From the NCBI GenBank assembly GCA_963761035.1, contig CAVXFH010000002.1:2170001-2234000 (forward strand): a stretch of 64,000 bases of DNA, written 5' to 3'. This document shows, in pieces, positions 44,029 through 53,281 of the stretch. The stretch's first letter is position 1; every line of letters starts with the position of its first letter. The DNA comes from JARRQJ01 sp963761035. Its GTDB lineage: Bacteria; Pseudomonadota; Gammaproteobacteria; DRLM01. The translations under genes and the position numbers were made by a program. Under the pieces are notes generated by a model. The model searched no databases, had not been told where the DNA came from, and saw only the letters and a list, made by a program, of their open reading frames with translations.

Positions 44029-44152
44029 ACCAGCGCCGTAGGGGAGGCGGTTTTATCCTTGTTGGGGGAATGTAATTTCCGGTTGCACGTCTTGTAGGCG
44101 CTGGACGGCTTAGCAGGCGCCGCAGCCGCATGGAGTTCAAAGAAGGTTATGA

Positions 44153-44389
44153 GCGTTACAGGATGCCGCCGGTTTTGATTTCCATCGGGCCCATTTTGCA
44201 TTTTTCCGCGCGGCAGAGCGGATGGCCGCAGCGGCGGGTAACGATACAGTGTATGTAAGGAGTTTGCGCGAGGAAGTTTCGTCTGCCCACGATTTAGATT
44301 TGTGCATCGTAGCCGACAATGTACGTAAGGGCGCGGTCTTAAGCAGTATTCAAATCGCCCAGATTCTGGTAAAAGATTATCTCGGCTAA
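44153..44389 (+). pseudogene. Remnant of a second aspartate-semialdehyde dehydrogenase (Usg-like) gene
   Basis: The frame ending at the TAA at 44387-44389 encodes about 50 residues that read as a good Asd/Usg C-terminus: GNDTVYVRSLREE, then LDLCIVADNVRKGAVLSSIQ, then IAQILVKDYLG. Typical second-class Asd ends have the same DxVYVGRIR...DNxRKGAALNxVQIAExL pattern. Upstream, the frame is still open to 44153 but is no longer recognisable, and a TGA at 44150 stops it. The remaining 300 or so residues are absent. In Pseudomonas the order is leuB-asd-usg-fimV, and this fragment sits exactly between asd and fimV, so it is the vertically inherited gene in decay rather than an insertion. Confidence 0.8.
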
Positions 44390-44590
44390 TGGTGTAGCTG
44401 TCAGGGATTGTGAGCAGTATTAATTGTTACATCAATGATTTGGGAGGCAGGGACTAGCTCATTTCTCGTGTCGAATACACAGTTAAAGAATATCTTCATA
44501 AATCCGATAGCTATGTTCGATGCGTTCTCGCGGGTATGGCGATAATACTGCCATAGGATACTAGGGGCCAAGTTATCAAAGGGTAGACGG

Positions 44591-47131
44591 GTGATACTGA
44601 AAAAGGGAAGAGATTTCAAGACGCGCAGATTGGCTCTGGCGATGGCCGTGGCAATGGCATCGGGCCGTGGATATGCGCTAGGACTGGGCGATATCGAACT
44701 GCATTCGGCCCTCAACCAACCACTCAACGCCGAGGTGCGTTTGTTGACTGAGAATCCCGGAGAATTAAAAAATGCGGTGATTAAGCTTGCCACCGGCGAG
44801 GAGTTCGCGCGAGAGGGGATCGAACGATCCGCCATTTTATCCGATATAGATTTTACAATCGTCACCGCGAAAGATGGCGCTTCGATTGTAAAAATTACCT
44901 CGACACAGCCCATACGTGAACCCTTTCTCGATTTTGTAGTGCAAATGGATTGGCAGTCTGGTCATCTGCTTCGAGAGTACACCCTATTGCTTGACCCGCC
45001 AGTCTTCGGCGAGGAAAAAGCAGGGCAGATCGCTGCGCCGGAGACGGCACCAAACTCCGATCGGCAACCGGCTCCTGAAACTGAGCCTGTGTCTGGGGCG
45101 ACTGTTCCACCGATGAGCCCCGTTCCAGTTCCTCGGGAAACGCGGCATGGCGCGGCGACCCCCCTTCCCGGCGGGCTAACAAAGTCCGCAACGGACGGTG
45201 GCCAAGGCTATGGCCCGACGCGACGCACCGATACCTTGTGGAGTATCGCGAATAGTGTTCGTCCAGATGATTCAGTAAGTGTCTATCAAATGATGATGGC
45301 ATTGTTGAAAAATAATCCGGAGGCTTTTTATAACAACAACGTTAATGGCCTGAAGGCTGGATATGTGCTACGGGTGCCCGAGAAATCCGCAGTGGCGGCC
45401 GTGAATGAAGCGGAGGCGGTGCGGGAAGCGGCCCGTCAAGATGAACTATGGCAGCGAATCAAACGCGGCGGCGTCGCCTCATTTGCTAACGATCAGGGAT
45501 TGCCTTCTGTGACGGAACAGGTGCCAGTCGACCGCGGGGCGGGTAATGTCAGCAATCAAGAAAAAGAAACCGCGCGGCTGCGCTTAGTAGCGCCGAGTGA
45601 TGCTTCTACTGTTTCTGCGGGAGGAATGCAGGCAGAGCTCGATAAGCTGCGTAGCGAACTGGCTATCGCCTTGGAAGCCTCCGACAGCGCCAAGAGCGAA
45701 AGCGAAGAGCTGCAGTCGCGGGTGACGGCATTGGAGGGACAGATCAATTCTTTACAGCGTTTGCTGGCGCTAAAGGACCAGGCGCTCAGCGATATGCAAA
45801 AACGCTCCGGATTAGCAGTGCCTCCAGAGGCGCAGACACCCGCCCAAACGCCTGAATCGCCAACAGAGCCAACTAAATCGATTGCCAAACCTGCTGCCAA
45901 GGCCACCCCTAAGTTGATCGAAAAGCCGCCGCTGGATTTATCCGCCAATCCGGCTTTGATAGGCGCTGCAGCTGGGGTAGCCTTGCTGCTCTTGTCGGTG
46001 GTGTGGCTCATCGTGCGCCGCCGCCGTGCCAACTCGGATAGCGCGGAAGATAGTGAACAGTTTGAACCGGACATCGGTGAAACGGCGGTGCCGGCCGATA
46101 ATTTCCAGTTCGCCCGGGAGGAGCAGGAGGAGCCTGCCATGGAAGGGTCGAATGACAATGAAATAAATCGGGTTGCTGAGGAAGTGGCGCAACACGCAGA
46201 ACAGGATATCCCGCAAACAACCAGTGATTTGGATGTTATGCACACGCCCGAAGGCGATATCGATCCCATCGTTGAGGCGGACGTATATCTCGCTTACCGT
46301 CGTTATCAGCAAGCCGAATCACTGATACAAAGCGCCCTTGAAAGACAACCTCACCGTCAGGATCTGCAAGGCAAGCTATTGGAGATTTATTATGCCGCCA
46401 AGAATGCCGGCGCCTTTCAAACCCTGGCAACAAGCCTTTTTACAAACTTGGGGAGCAATTCCGATGATCCCCTATGGCAGCGCATATTGCCCATGGGACG
46501 AGAACTATGCCCTGATTATGAACTATTCGCCGTATCAGCGGATGGAGATGATGAAAAGAAATCGGTATCCGCAAGAGAGGCGTTCTTCAATGAACGCCCG
46601 GGATTGGTAGCTGAGCAGAGTTTCGCGGGCGATACCTCGGATGGCGCGCATCGTGGCGACGCGCAGGAATCCCATGATTTAAATCTTGAGATGGCGAGAT
46701 CCGACGCCGTGCCCGAAGAAGAGAAGATGGATTTTGATCTGAATCTGGGAGATGAAGCCGCCGCCTCGGAGAACTCACCGGAATCCTCGCGCTCCTTCAG
46801 TGACTCTTTTGGCGTCAAGGACGCCGAGACTGCAGCGGGTGATCGGGATACGTCTACCGCAGCCATTGACAGCGAGCCGCCGCAAGCTAGGCCCCATAAT
46901 TTATGGGAGATCGAATCCGCCATACCCGATTTCGACAATATCGATTTCGGTCTGGACGACTCTGATTTGTTGGCCGGTACCGATGTGGTCGGCACTAAAC
47001 TCGATTTAGCACGCGCTTATATCGATATGGGTGACAACGGCAGCGCTACCGACATACTGAAAGAAGTGACCGAAGAAGGAAATGAACAGCAAAAACAAGA
47101 GGCCAAGACTCTGATGGAGAAAATAGCCTGA
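44591..47131 (+). CDS. fimV: FimV/HubP-family pole-organising protein
   Basis: An inner-membrane, peptidoglycan-binding scaffold that organises the cell pole, type IV pili and chemotaxis in relatives. The 846 residues show a signal peptide, the FimV N-terminal motif LGLGDIELHSALNQPLNAEV, a LysM-like module (TDTLWSIANSVRPDDSVSVY) near 215, a coiled coil at about 350-395, one membrane helix near 455-478 followed by RRRR, a long acidic cytoplasmic part, and the conserved C-terminal DLARAYIDMGDNGSATDILK. The start is a GTG at 44591. No pilus gene is nearby. Length and layout are normal for the family. Confidence 0.93.
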   Translation: MILKKGRDFKTRRLALAMAVAMASGRGYALGLGDIELHSALNQPLNAEVRLLTENPGELKNAVIKLATGEEFAREGIERSAILSDIDFTIVTAKDGASIVKITSTQPIREPFLDFVVQMDWQSGHLLREYTLLLDPPVFGEEKAGQIAAPETAPNSDRQPAPETEPVSGATVPPMSPVPVPRETRHGAATPLPGGLTKSATDGGQGYGPTRRTDTLWSIANSVRPDDSVSVYQMMMALLKNNPEAFYNNNVNGLKAGYVLRVPEKSAVAAVNEAEAVREAARQDELWQRIKRGGVASFANDQGLPSVTEQVPVDRGAGNVSNQEKETARLRLVAPSDASTVSAGGMQAELDKLRSELAIALEASDSAKSESEELQSRVTALEGQINSLQRLLALKDQALSDMQKRSGLAVPPEAQTPAQTPESPTEPTKSIAKPAAKATPKLIEKPPLDLSANPALIGAAAGVALLLLSVVWLIVRRRRANSDSAEDSEQFEPDIGETAVPADNFQFAREEQEEPAMEGSNDNEINRVAEEVAQHAEQDIPQTTSDLDVMHTPEGDIDPIVEADVYLAYRRYQQAESLIQSALERQPHRQDLQGKLLEIYYAAKNAGAFQTLATSLFTNLGSNSDDPLWQRILPMGRELCPDYELFAVSADGDDEKKSVSAREAFFNERPGLVAEQSFAGDTSDGAHRGDAQESHDLNLEMARSDAVPEEEKMDFDLNLGDEAAASENSPESSRSFSDSFGVKDAETAAGDRDTSTAAIDSEPPQARPHNLWEIESAIPDFDNIDFGLDDSDLLAGTDVVGTKLDLARAYIDMGDNGSATDILKEVTEEGNEQQKQEAKTLMEKIA

Positions 47132-47181
47132 TCCAAAGGTAGTTGCTGTTGCCGCTAATCTGCGGGTGTTAATATTCCGCA

Positions 47182-47883
47182 ATGGATGAAATCCACCCCG
47201 TTATTCGTATTGTCAGCTTCGTGATTCTTACGGTGTTTCTGGCATTGGGTGCCGTGGGAAATATCCTTGTCGGCGCTGCTGTCATGGCATTGCTGTATAT
47301 TACGCTCGATAAACTGGCTTGGCAGACGGCCGGGCGTATGCTGCGCCGGATGCGCTGGTTGTTTTTATCCATTGCGGTGATCTATTTTTGGCTCACGCCG
47401 GGGACGCCCCTGTTCAACGGCGGGGCAGCGCTTGATCCATGGCTGCCAACCGCCGAGGGAATTTGGCAAGGTGGCTTACGGATTACGTCTCTGGCCTTGA
47501 TGGTGATGGCGGCGTGTATATTGCTGCAAGTTACCCCGCGAGATCAGATGCTTGCCGCGCTGCACTGGCTGCTGAAGCCTTTGGGTATGCTGGGTGTTTC
47601 TCATGAACGTTTTGCCGTGCGGACCGCTCTCACTCTGGAAGCAGTGAAGCAGGTGCAGGGACATGTGCGAGATGTATTGGCCACTATCCCGGCAACGACC
47701 AAGCCGGTGGCGCGAATAGGCGCGGTTGCCGCCATGACGTTGAATATCGTAATCCAAGAGGCGGAGGTTTCTTCCTGTGGGGTGATCGAAATGCCAGCGC
47801 TGCGTTCGCCGGCTTTACCGCAGTGGGGCATGCCGCTGTTATTGTTCGCGGTAATGACCACGATACGGCAATTGACGCTGTAA
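47182..47883 (+). CDS. CbiQ/EcfT-like membrane protein
   Basis: A 233-residue protein with four to five hydrophobic helices. The cytoplasmic-facing segment with TPRDQMLAALHWLLKPLGM and the later VRTALTLEAVKQVQ resemble the coupling region of ECF-transporter T components (CbiQ/EcfT). No ATPase or S component is next to it, though a Gx-family S-like gene exists at 3236-3763. It lies 50 bases after fimV, where truA is found in Pseudomonas, and is convergent with glgB by 4 bases. Substrate and partners are unknown. The family call rests on helix pattern and these motifs. Confidence 0.68.
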   Translation: MDEIHPVIRIVSFVILTVFLALGAVGNILVGAAVMALLYITLDKLAWQTAGRMLRRMRWLFLSIAVIYFWLTPGTPLFNGGAALDPWLPTAEGIWQGGLRITSLALMVMAACILLQVTPRDQMLAALHWLLKPLGMLGVSHERFAVRTALTLEAVKQVQGHVRDVLATIPATTKPVARIGAVAAMTLNIVIQEAEVSSCGVIEMPALRSPALPQWGMPLLLFAVMTTIRQLTL

Positions 47884-47887
47884 ACCC

Positions 47888-50053
47888 TTAAGCTGAGGTG
47901 GGAACGAAAACCACACCGGCCAAGGGCGGCAGGGTAATGCTGATGGAGTAGGGCCTGCCCATCCACGGAATCTCTTCTGCATGGACCAAGCCGGCGTTGC
48001 CGAGATTGCTGCCGGCATAGTAATCCGAGTCGGAATTGAAGGCTTCTCGATACAGGCCCGGACCAGGAACTCCCAGCCGATAGTGATGACGCGGCATGGG
48101 GGTGAAGTTCAGGGCGATGACGGCACATTGTTCGCCGTAGCGTCGTAGATAACTCAAGATCGATTGTGGGGCGTCATGGCAATCAATCCACTCGAAGCCC
48201 TGCGGTTCGAATTCGTCGTGGTGCAAAGCCGGCAAGACACGGTATAGGTTGTTCAAATCACCCACCAGCCTTTGAACACCCTGATGGAGCGGATAGTCCA
48301 GCACGTACCACTCGAGTTGCGCCGCGGAATTCCATTCGTTGCCTTGGCCGAACTCGCAGCCCATGAATAGGAGTTTCTTCCCCGGATAGGTAAACATGTA
48401 GGTGTAGAGCAGGCGCAGATTGGCGAAGCGCTGCCACTCGTCGCCCGGCATGCGATAGAGCAAAGAACGTTTACCATGAACCACTTCGTCATGAGAGAAG
48501 GGCAGCACGAAGTTCTCAGTGAAGCTGTACAGCATGCCGAAGGTGAGCATATCGTGGTGAAAGTGACGATGGATGGGGTCCTTACTCATGTAGGACAGAG
48601 TGTCGTGCATCCAGCCCATGTTCCACTTCATGCTGAACCCCAGGCCGCCCAGCCAAGTGGGTCGGGACACCATGGGCCAGGCGGTGGACTCTTCCGCCAT
48701 GATTACCGTACCCGGGAACTGGCCGTGGGTGACCTCGTTGAGCTGGCGCAGGAAGGTGATAGCCTCAAGGTTTTCATTACCGCCGTAGATATTGGGGATC
48801 CAATCGCCGGGTTGGCGCGAATAGTCGAGGTAGAGCATGGAGGCCACGGCGTCTACGCGCAGACCGTCGATATGGCATTCCTCCAACCAGAATACGGCAC
48901 TGGCCAGTAAATAATTGCGAACTTCATTGCGGCCGTAGTTGTAGATCAGGGTACCCCAGTCACGGTGCTCTCCCAGGCGGGGATCTTCGTGTTCATAGAG
49001 GGCGCTGCCGTCGAAGCGTACCAGGCCATGGGGGTCTTTAGGAAAATGCCCCGGCACCCAGTCGAGGAAAACGCCAATTCCGTGTTGGTGGCAATAATCG
49101 ACGAAGAAACGAAAATCGTCCGCGTCGCCGAAGCGGCTAGTGGCGGCGAAGTTGCCTATGCTTTGATAACCCCATGAAGCGTCCAAGGGATGTTCGGTGA
49201 TGGGCAAAAGCTCAATATGGGTAAACCCCAAAGGTTTAACGTAGTCCACCAGCCGCCGCGCCAGTTCGCGATAATTGAGAAAATCGCCGTTATTATCCAA
49301 CTGCCAGGAACCGAGATGGACTTCATAGATGGAAACCGCTCGATGTTGCCAATCCGCGCTACGGCGATCCTCCAACCAATTGGCATCCTGCCATCGGTAT
49401 GCCTCTTCGTTGCGGACAACGGAAGCTGTACTGGGCCTTAGCTCGAATAGTTGACCGTAGGGATCAGATTTAAGATAGATATGGCCGGTATCGCGGTTGC
49501 GCAACTCGAATTTATATAGTGTCCCGGGGGACAGGCCAGGGATGAACAGTTCCCAGATGCCGCTACCACCGCGGATCCGCATGGGATGGGTGCGTCCGTC
49601 CCAGCGGTTGAAATCGCCGACCACGCTAACCCGGGCGGCATTGGGGGCCCAGGTTACGAATAGTACGCCGTCGATACCGTCTACCGTCCTAGAATGTGCC
49701 CCCAGAAATTTATACGCGTTCCAATGTTTGCCTTCGTTGAAGAGGTGAATGTCGAATTCGGGGACCTGTGGTGGAAAACAGTAAGGATCGTAGGCGGTAT
49801 GGTCGTTGCCCGCATCGGTTTGCCAGCGCAGGCGGTAGTGGTCGGGGATGACGCCGGGGCTACCGTGCCACTCGAAGAAATCGCTGCCGTTCAGTCGCTG
49901 CAAGGGCAAATTACCGTCTGCGACGGAGGCGGCGCGCGCGCCGGGCAGATAGGCCCGGATCACCTCGCCTTGCGCGGTGCGATGTTTGCCGAGCACGGCG
50001 AAGGGGTCATGATGCCGCGCCTCGGTGATGAGGCTTAATTCAGATGACGTCAT
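47888..50053 (-). CDS. glgB: 1,4-alpha-glucan branching enzyme
   Basis: Makes alpha-1,6 branches in glycogen. I start at the ATG at 50053 (MTSSELSLITEARHHDPFAV), giving 721 residues; a longer frame to 50143 is not conserved. It has the N-terminal CBM48 domains and a GH13 catalytic domain: the nucleophile region GLRVDAVASMLYLDY, the acid in MAEESTAWP and FSHDEVVHGK. Length and N-terminus match the enterobacterial class. It is divergent from glgC across 232 bases. Confidence 0.96.
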   Translation of the reverse strand: MTSSELSLITEARHHDPFAVLGKHRTAQGEVIRAYLPGARAASVADGNLPLQRLNGSDFFEWHGSPGVIPDHYRLRWQTDAGNDHTAYDPYCFPPQVPEFDIHLFNEGKHWNAYKFLGAHSRTVDGIDGVLFVTWAPNAARVSVVGDFNRWDGRTHPMRIRGGSGIWELFIPGLSPGTLYKFELRNRDTGHIYLKSDPYGQLFELRPSTASVVRNEEAYRWQDANWLEDRRSADWQHRAVSIYEVHLGSWQLDNNGDFLNYRELARRLVDYVKPLGFTHIELLPITEHPLDASWGYQSIGNFAATSRFGDADDFRFFVDYCHQHGIGVFLDWVPGHFPKDPHGLVRFDGSALYEHEDPRLGEHRDWGTLIYNYGRNEVRNYLLASAVFWLEECHIDGLRVDAVASMLYLDYSRQPGDWIPNIYGGNENLEAITFLRQLNEVTHGQFPGTVIMAEESTAWPMVSRPTWLGGLGFSMKWNMGWMHDTLSYMSKDPIHRHFHHDMLTFGMLYSFTENFVLPFSHDEVVHGKRSLLYRMPGDEWQRFANLRLLYTYMFTYPGKKLLFMGCEFGQGNEWNSAAQLEWYVLDYPLHQGVQRLVGDLNNLYRVLPALHHDEFEPQGFEWIDCHDAPQSILSYLRRYGEQCAVIALNFTPMPRHHYRLGVPGPGLYREAFNSDSDYYAGSNLGNAGLVHAEEIPWMGRPYSISITLPPLAGVVFVPTSA

Positions 50054-50152
50054 AACGCTTTCTTTCACAAGGTGGAGTCCTTGCCCTAATAAATCTTGGC
50101 AGCTCGCTCCCCATTTTCCGTCGTGAACGAAATTTGGAGGCAAGCGGCCGTC

Positions 50153-50188
50153 ATGTTAACCCAATCGGTTTAAAACTAATGTTAACAT
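50153..50188. promoter_or_regulatory. Paired ATGTTAAC motifs in the glgB-glgC divergent region
   Basis: ATGTTAAC occurs at 50153-50160 and again at 50179-50188, where it extends to the palindrome ATGTTAACAT. The copies start 26 bases apart in an AT-rich patch midway between the divergent glgB and glgC starts. This could be a two-site operator for a carbohydrate regulator, but no known box is matched with certainty. Apart from this motif I see nothing in the 232-base spacer beyond the glgC ribosome site. Confidence 0.35.
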
Positions 50189-50285
50189 AGTACGTAATCA
50201 ATCTGGCCGGTTGCGCTAGCAGACGGGATGGATAGGGGGTGCGGAGAGAGGCGCCGGATTTTGTCAGCATTACTCGGGGAGGACG

Positions 50286-51551
50286 ATGGATCATATGCAA
50301 ACTGAACGTTTTGTCAGCCGCCTCACGCACGATACGTTGGCCTTGATCTTGGCGGGCGGACGAGGATCCCGGCTGAAACACCTGACATTATGGCGGGCGA
50401 AACCCGCCGTGCCCTTCGGCGGCAAATTCCGTATTATTGATTTTCCGCTGTCCAATTGCCTGAACTCCGGCATCCGGCGTATTGCGGTGCTCACTCAATA
50501 CAAGGCCCATTCCCTCATCCGTCATATTCAGCAAGGCTGGGGGTTCCTGCGCGCCGAGCTGGGCGAGTTTGTGGAATTGGTGCCGGCGCAGCAGCGCATT
50601 AAGACCTCGTGGTATACGGGGACTGCCGATGCGGTGTTCCAAAATCTGGATATTATTCGCAGCCATGAGCCGGAGTACGTTTTGATCCTGGCGGGGGATC
50701 ATATCTATAAAATGGATTATGGTCCGATGCTTGCCTATCATGTCGCCAAGAACGCGGATCTCACCATCGGTGCCATCGAGGTGCCGTTGGAACAGGCGAA
50801 GGCCTTCGGCGTGATGCAGGTGAACGATGATTGGCAGGTGACCGGATTCGCGGAGAAACCGGACAATCCCGTGCCTGTGCCGGGGCGAGACGACGTGGCC
50901 CTGGCGTCCATGGGCATCTATATCTTCAATACCCTATTCCTCTACGAACAACTTATCCGCGACTCCGATACCACGGCTTCCACCCATGATTTTGGCAAGG
51001 ATATTATCCCGCGCATCATCGACCGTTACCTGGCGGTGGCCTATGCCTTTCGTGATGAAAAGGGAGAACAGGCCTATTGGCGGGATGTGGGGACGGTAGA
51101 CGCCTTTTGGCAGGCGAATATGGAGTTGGTAGGAGTGACGCCGGAATTAAATCTCTATGACCAAAGCTGGCCGATCTGGACTTACCAGGCGCAATTGCCG
51201 CCGGCTAAGTTCGTATTCGATGATGTCGATCGGCGCGGCATGGCCGTGGACTCTATGGTCTCGGGAGGTTGCATCATATCCGGGGCCGAGGTAAGGCATT
51301 CGCTGTTGTTTTCCAACGTGGTAGTCAATGCAGGATCATCCTTGCGAGATTGCGTGGTGCTGCCTGATGTGGAGATCGGACAAAATTGTCGCCTGTGCAA
51401 AGTGGTGGTGGATAAATCCTGCCGTATCCCCGACGGTACGATAATAGGAGAGAATTCCGAGAACGATGCCGAGCGTTTTTACGTTTCGCCTGACGGGGTG
51501 GTGTTGGTAATTCCCGAGATGCTAGGTGATCGCAGACATTATGTCCGATAA
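50286..51551 (+). CDS. glgC: Glucose-1-phosphate adenylyltransferase
   Basis: Makes ADP-glucose, the donor for glycogen synthase; the allosterically controlled step. The 421-residue protein has the nucleotidyltransferase motif LALILAGGRGSRLKHLT, the activator-site-like FGGKFRIIDFPLSN, WYTGTADAV and the left-handed beta-helix C-terminus. The start has an excellent GGGGAGGA ribosome site. It ends inside the next gene by 11 bases, so GH57 is translationally coupled. No glgA (synthase) is in the window. Confidence 0.96.
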   Translation: MDHMQTERFVSRLTHDTLALILAGGRGSRLKHLTLWRAKPAVPFGGKFRIIDFPLSNCLNSGIRRIAVLTQYKAHSLIRHIQQGWGFLRAELGEFVELVPAQQRIKTSWYTGTADAVFQNLDIIRSHEPEYVLILAGDHIYKMDYGPMLAYHVAKNADLTIGAIEVPLEQAKAFGVMQVNDDWQVTGFAEKPDNPVPVPGRDDVALASMGIYIFNTLFLYEQLIRDSDTTASTHDFGKDIIPRIIDRYLAVAYAFRDEKGEQAYWRDVGTVDAFWQANMELVGVTPELNLYDQSWPIWTYQAQLPPAKFVFDDVDRRGMAVDSMVSGGCIISGAEVRHSLLFSNVVVNAGSSLRDCVVLPDVEIGQNCRLCKVVVDKSCRIPDGTIIGENSENDAERFYVSPDGVVLVIPEMLGDRRHYVR

Positions 51552-53256
51552 AAAACGCCTGCGTGTCGTGCTGTGCTGGCATATGCATCAGCCCGAGTAT
51601 CGGGACCTCATCAGCGGCGAATATCAACTGCCTTGGACCTACCTGCACGCCATAAAGGATTATGCGGACATGGCCGCCCATCTCGAGGAGGCGCCGGAGG
51701 CCCGGGCGGTGATAAATTTCGCGCCGGTACTGCTGGATCAGATCAACGATTACGCCAGCCAACTCCACGGTTATCTCAAAGACACCATCGCGTTGCGCGA
51801 TCCCCTGCTGGCGGCGTTGGACGCGCCGGCGCTGCCGGTGCGCCGCGAACAGCGTCTGGATTTGATGAAGGCGTGTCTGCGCGCTAATCAGGAACGTCTG
51901 GTTAATCCATACCCTGCGTACAAACGCCTGGCGCAGATGACGGAGTGGTTGGACGACAAGCCGGACGCCATTATGTACCTGGGCGAACAGTTCTTGAGCG
52001 ATCTGTTGGTGTGGTATCACCTGGCCTGGATGGGTGAGACCGTGCGCCGCCGCGATGTGCGCGTGAAGCGCCTGATGGACAAACAGGCCGGCTATACCTT
52101 GCACGATAGGCGCGAGTTGCTGGAGGTTATTGCCGATCTGGTAGGCGGTCTGATACCGCGCTATCGCGTCTTGGCGGAGCGCGGCCAGATTGAGCTGTCA
52201 TTGAATCCCTATGCCCATCCTATCGTGCCGTTATTGTTGGATTTGGGCAGTGCCCGCCAGGCTGCGCCCGACTCGCCTTTGCCGCTTCTGCCCCACTATC
52301 CCGGCGGGGAAGAACGCGCCCGCTGGCATATTGAGCGCGGCCTGGCAACCTTTGCGCGCAGCTTCGGTTTCAGGCCCAAAGGTTGCTGGCCGTCGGAGGG
52401 CAGCGTCAGCAGCGCCGCCTTGAAGCTGCTCGCGGCCGAAGGTTTCGGCTGGGCGGCATCGGGCGGCAGCGTCTTACATAATAGTTTGAAGGCGGCGGGC
52501 GATGTCGGCGAAGCCGCACGGGAGCAACGCCTCTACCGGCCCTACCGGTTTGCCGATAGCGGCGATATCGCCTGTTTTTTCCGTGACGACGGCTTGTCGG
52601 ACAAGATCGGATTCACTTATGCGACGTGGCATGGCGATGATGCGGTCGGCGATTTAGTACATCATCTCGAAACCATTGCCGACGCCTGTAACGACGGCGG
52701 CGATTATCTGGTGCCGATCATCTTGGATGGCGAGAATGCTTGGGAATATTATCCGAACAACGGCTACTATTTCTTAAGCGCCATGTACAGCCGCCTGGCG
52801 GCGCATCCCCGCATTCAGCTGACCACGTTTTCCGAGTATTTGCACGAGGGCGGGCAGGTAATGCACGCCCCTCGCCTTGTGGCGGGTAGTTGGGTATATG
52901 GCAGCTTTTCCACCTGGATCGGCGATAAGGACAAGAACCGCGCCTGGGATATCCTCGGCGACGCTAAGAATGCCTTCGATAATGCGCTGCGTTCCGGTTA
53001 TCTGATCGGCGAGCAGCGTGAGGCGGCAGAACGGCAATTGGCGGTTTGTGAAGGCTCCGATTGGTTTTGGTGGTTCGGCGATTACAACCCCAGCGGCACG
53101 GTGCTCGATTTCGAACGTCTCTATCGTTTGCATTTGGCCAATCTCTATCACATGATTGGTGAAGAACCTCCCGGTTATTTGGCGCAGTCCATCAGCCAGG
53201 GAGGCGGTATACCCCAGCATGGAGGCACCATGCGTCCTGGACAGGCCGCCGGTTAA
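51541..53256 (+). CDS. Glycoside hydrolase family 57 protein
   Basis: A 571-residue GH57 enzyme acting on alpha-1,4 (possibly alpha-1,6) glucans. The N-terminal VVLCWHMHQPEYRDL is the family's first conserved region; the putative nucleophile lies in KGCWPSEGSVS and the acid region is LDGENAWEYYPNNG. The start at 51541 overlaps glgC by 11 bases; 51526 would add five residues. It could be an amylase, 4-alpha-glucanotransferase or branching enzyme; GH57 does not allow a firm choice by eye. Its place between glgC and malQ points to glycogen remodelling. Confidence 0.9.
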   Translation: MSDKKRLRVVLCWHMHQPEYRDLISGEYQLPWTYLHAIKDYADMAAHLEEAPEARAVINFAPVLLDQINDYASQLHGYLKDTIALRDPLLAALDAPALPVRREQRLDLMKACLRANQERLVNPYPAYKRLAQMTEWLDDKPDAIMYLGEQFLSDLLVWYHLAWMGETVRRRDVRVKRLMDKQAGYTLHDRRELLEVIADLVGGLIPRYRVLAERGQIELSLNPYAHPIVPLLLDLGSARQAAPDSPLPLLPHYPGGEERARWHIERGLATFARSFGFRPKGCWPSEGSVSSAALKLLAAEGFGWAASGGSVLHNSLKAAGDVGEAAREQRLYRPYRFADSGDIACFFRDDGLSDKIGFTYATWHGDDAVGDLVHHLETIADACNDGGDYLVPIILDGENAWEYYPNNGYYFLSAMYSRLAAHPRIQLTTFSEYLHEGGQVMHAPRLVAGSWVYGSFSTWIGDKDKNRAWDILGDAKNAFDNALRSGYLIGEQREAAERQLAVCEGSDWFWWFGDYNPSGTVLDFERLYRLHLANLYHMIGEEPPGYLAQSISQGGGIPQHGGTMRPGQAAG

Positions 53257-53281
53257 GGTAGGCAAGTTTAGATTAATCGCG

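Noticed and set aside
43980..44201. 73-codon minus-strand open frame after asd
   Set aside because: No ribosome site or family resemblance; it overlaps the asd remnant read on the plus strand.
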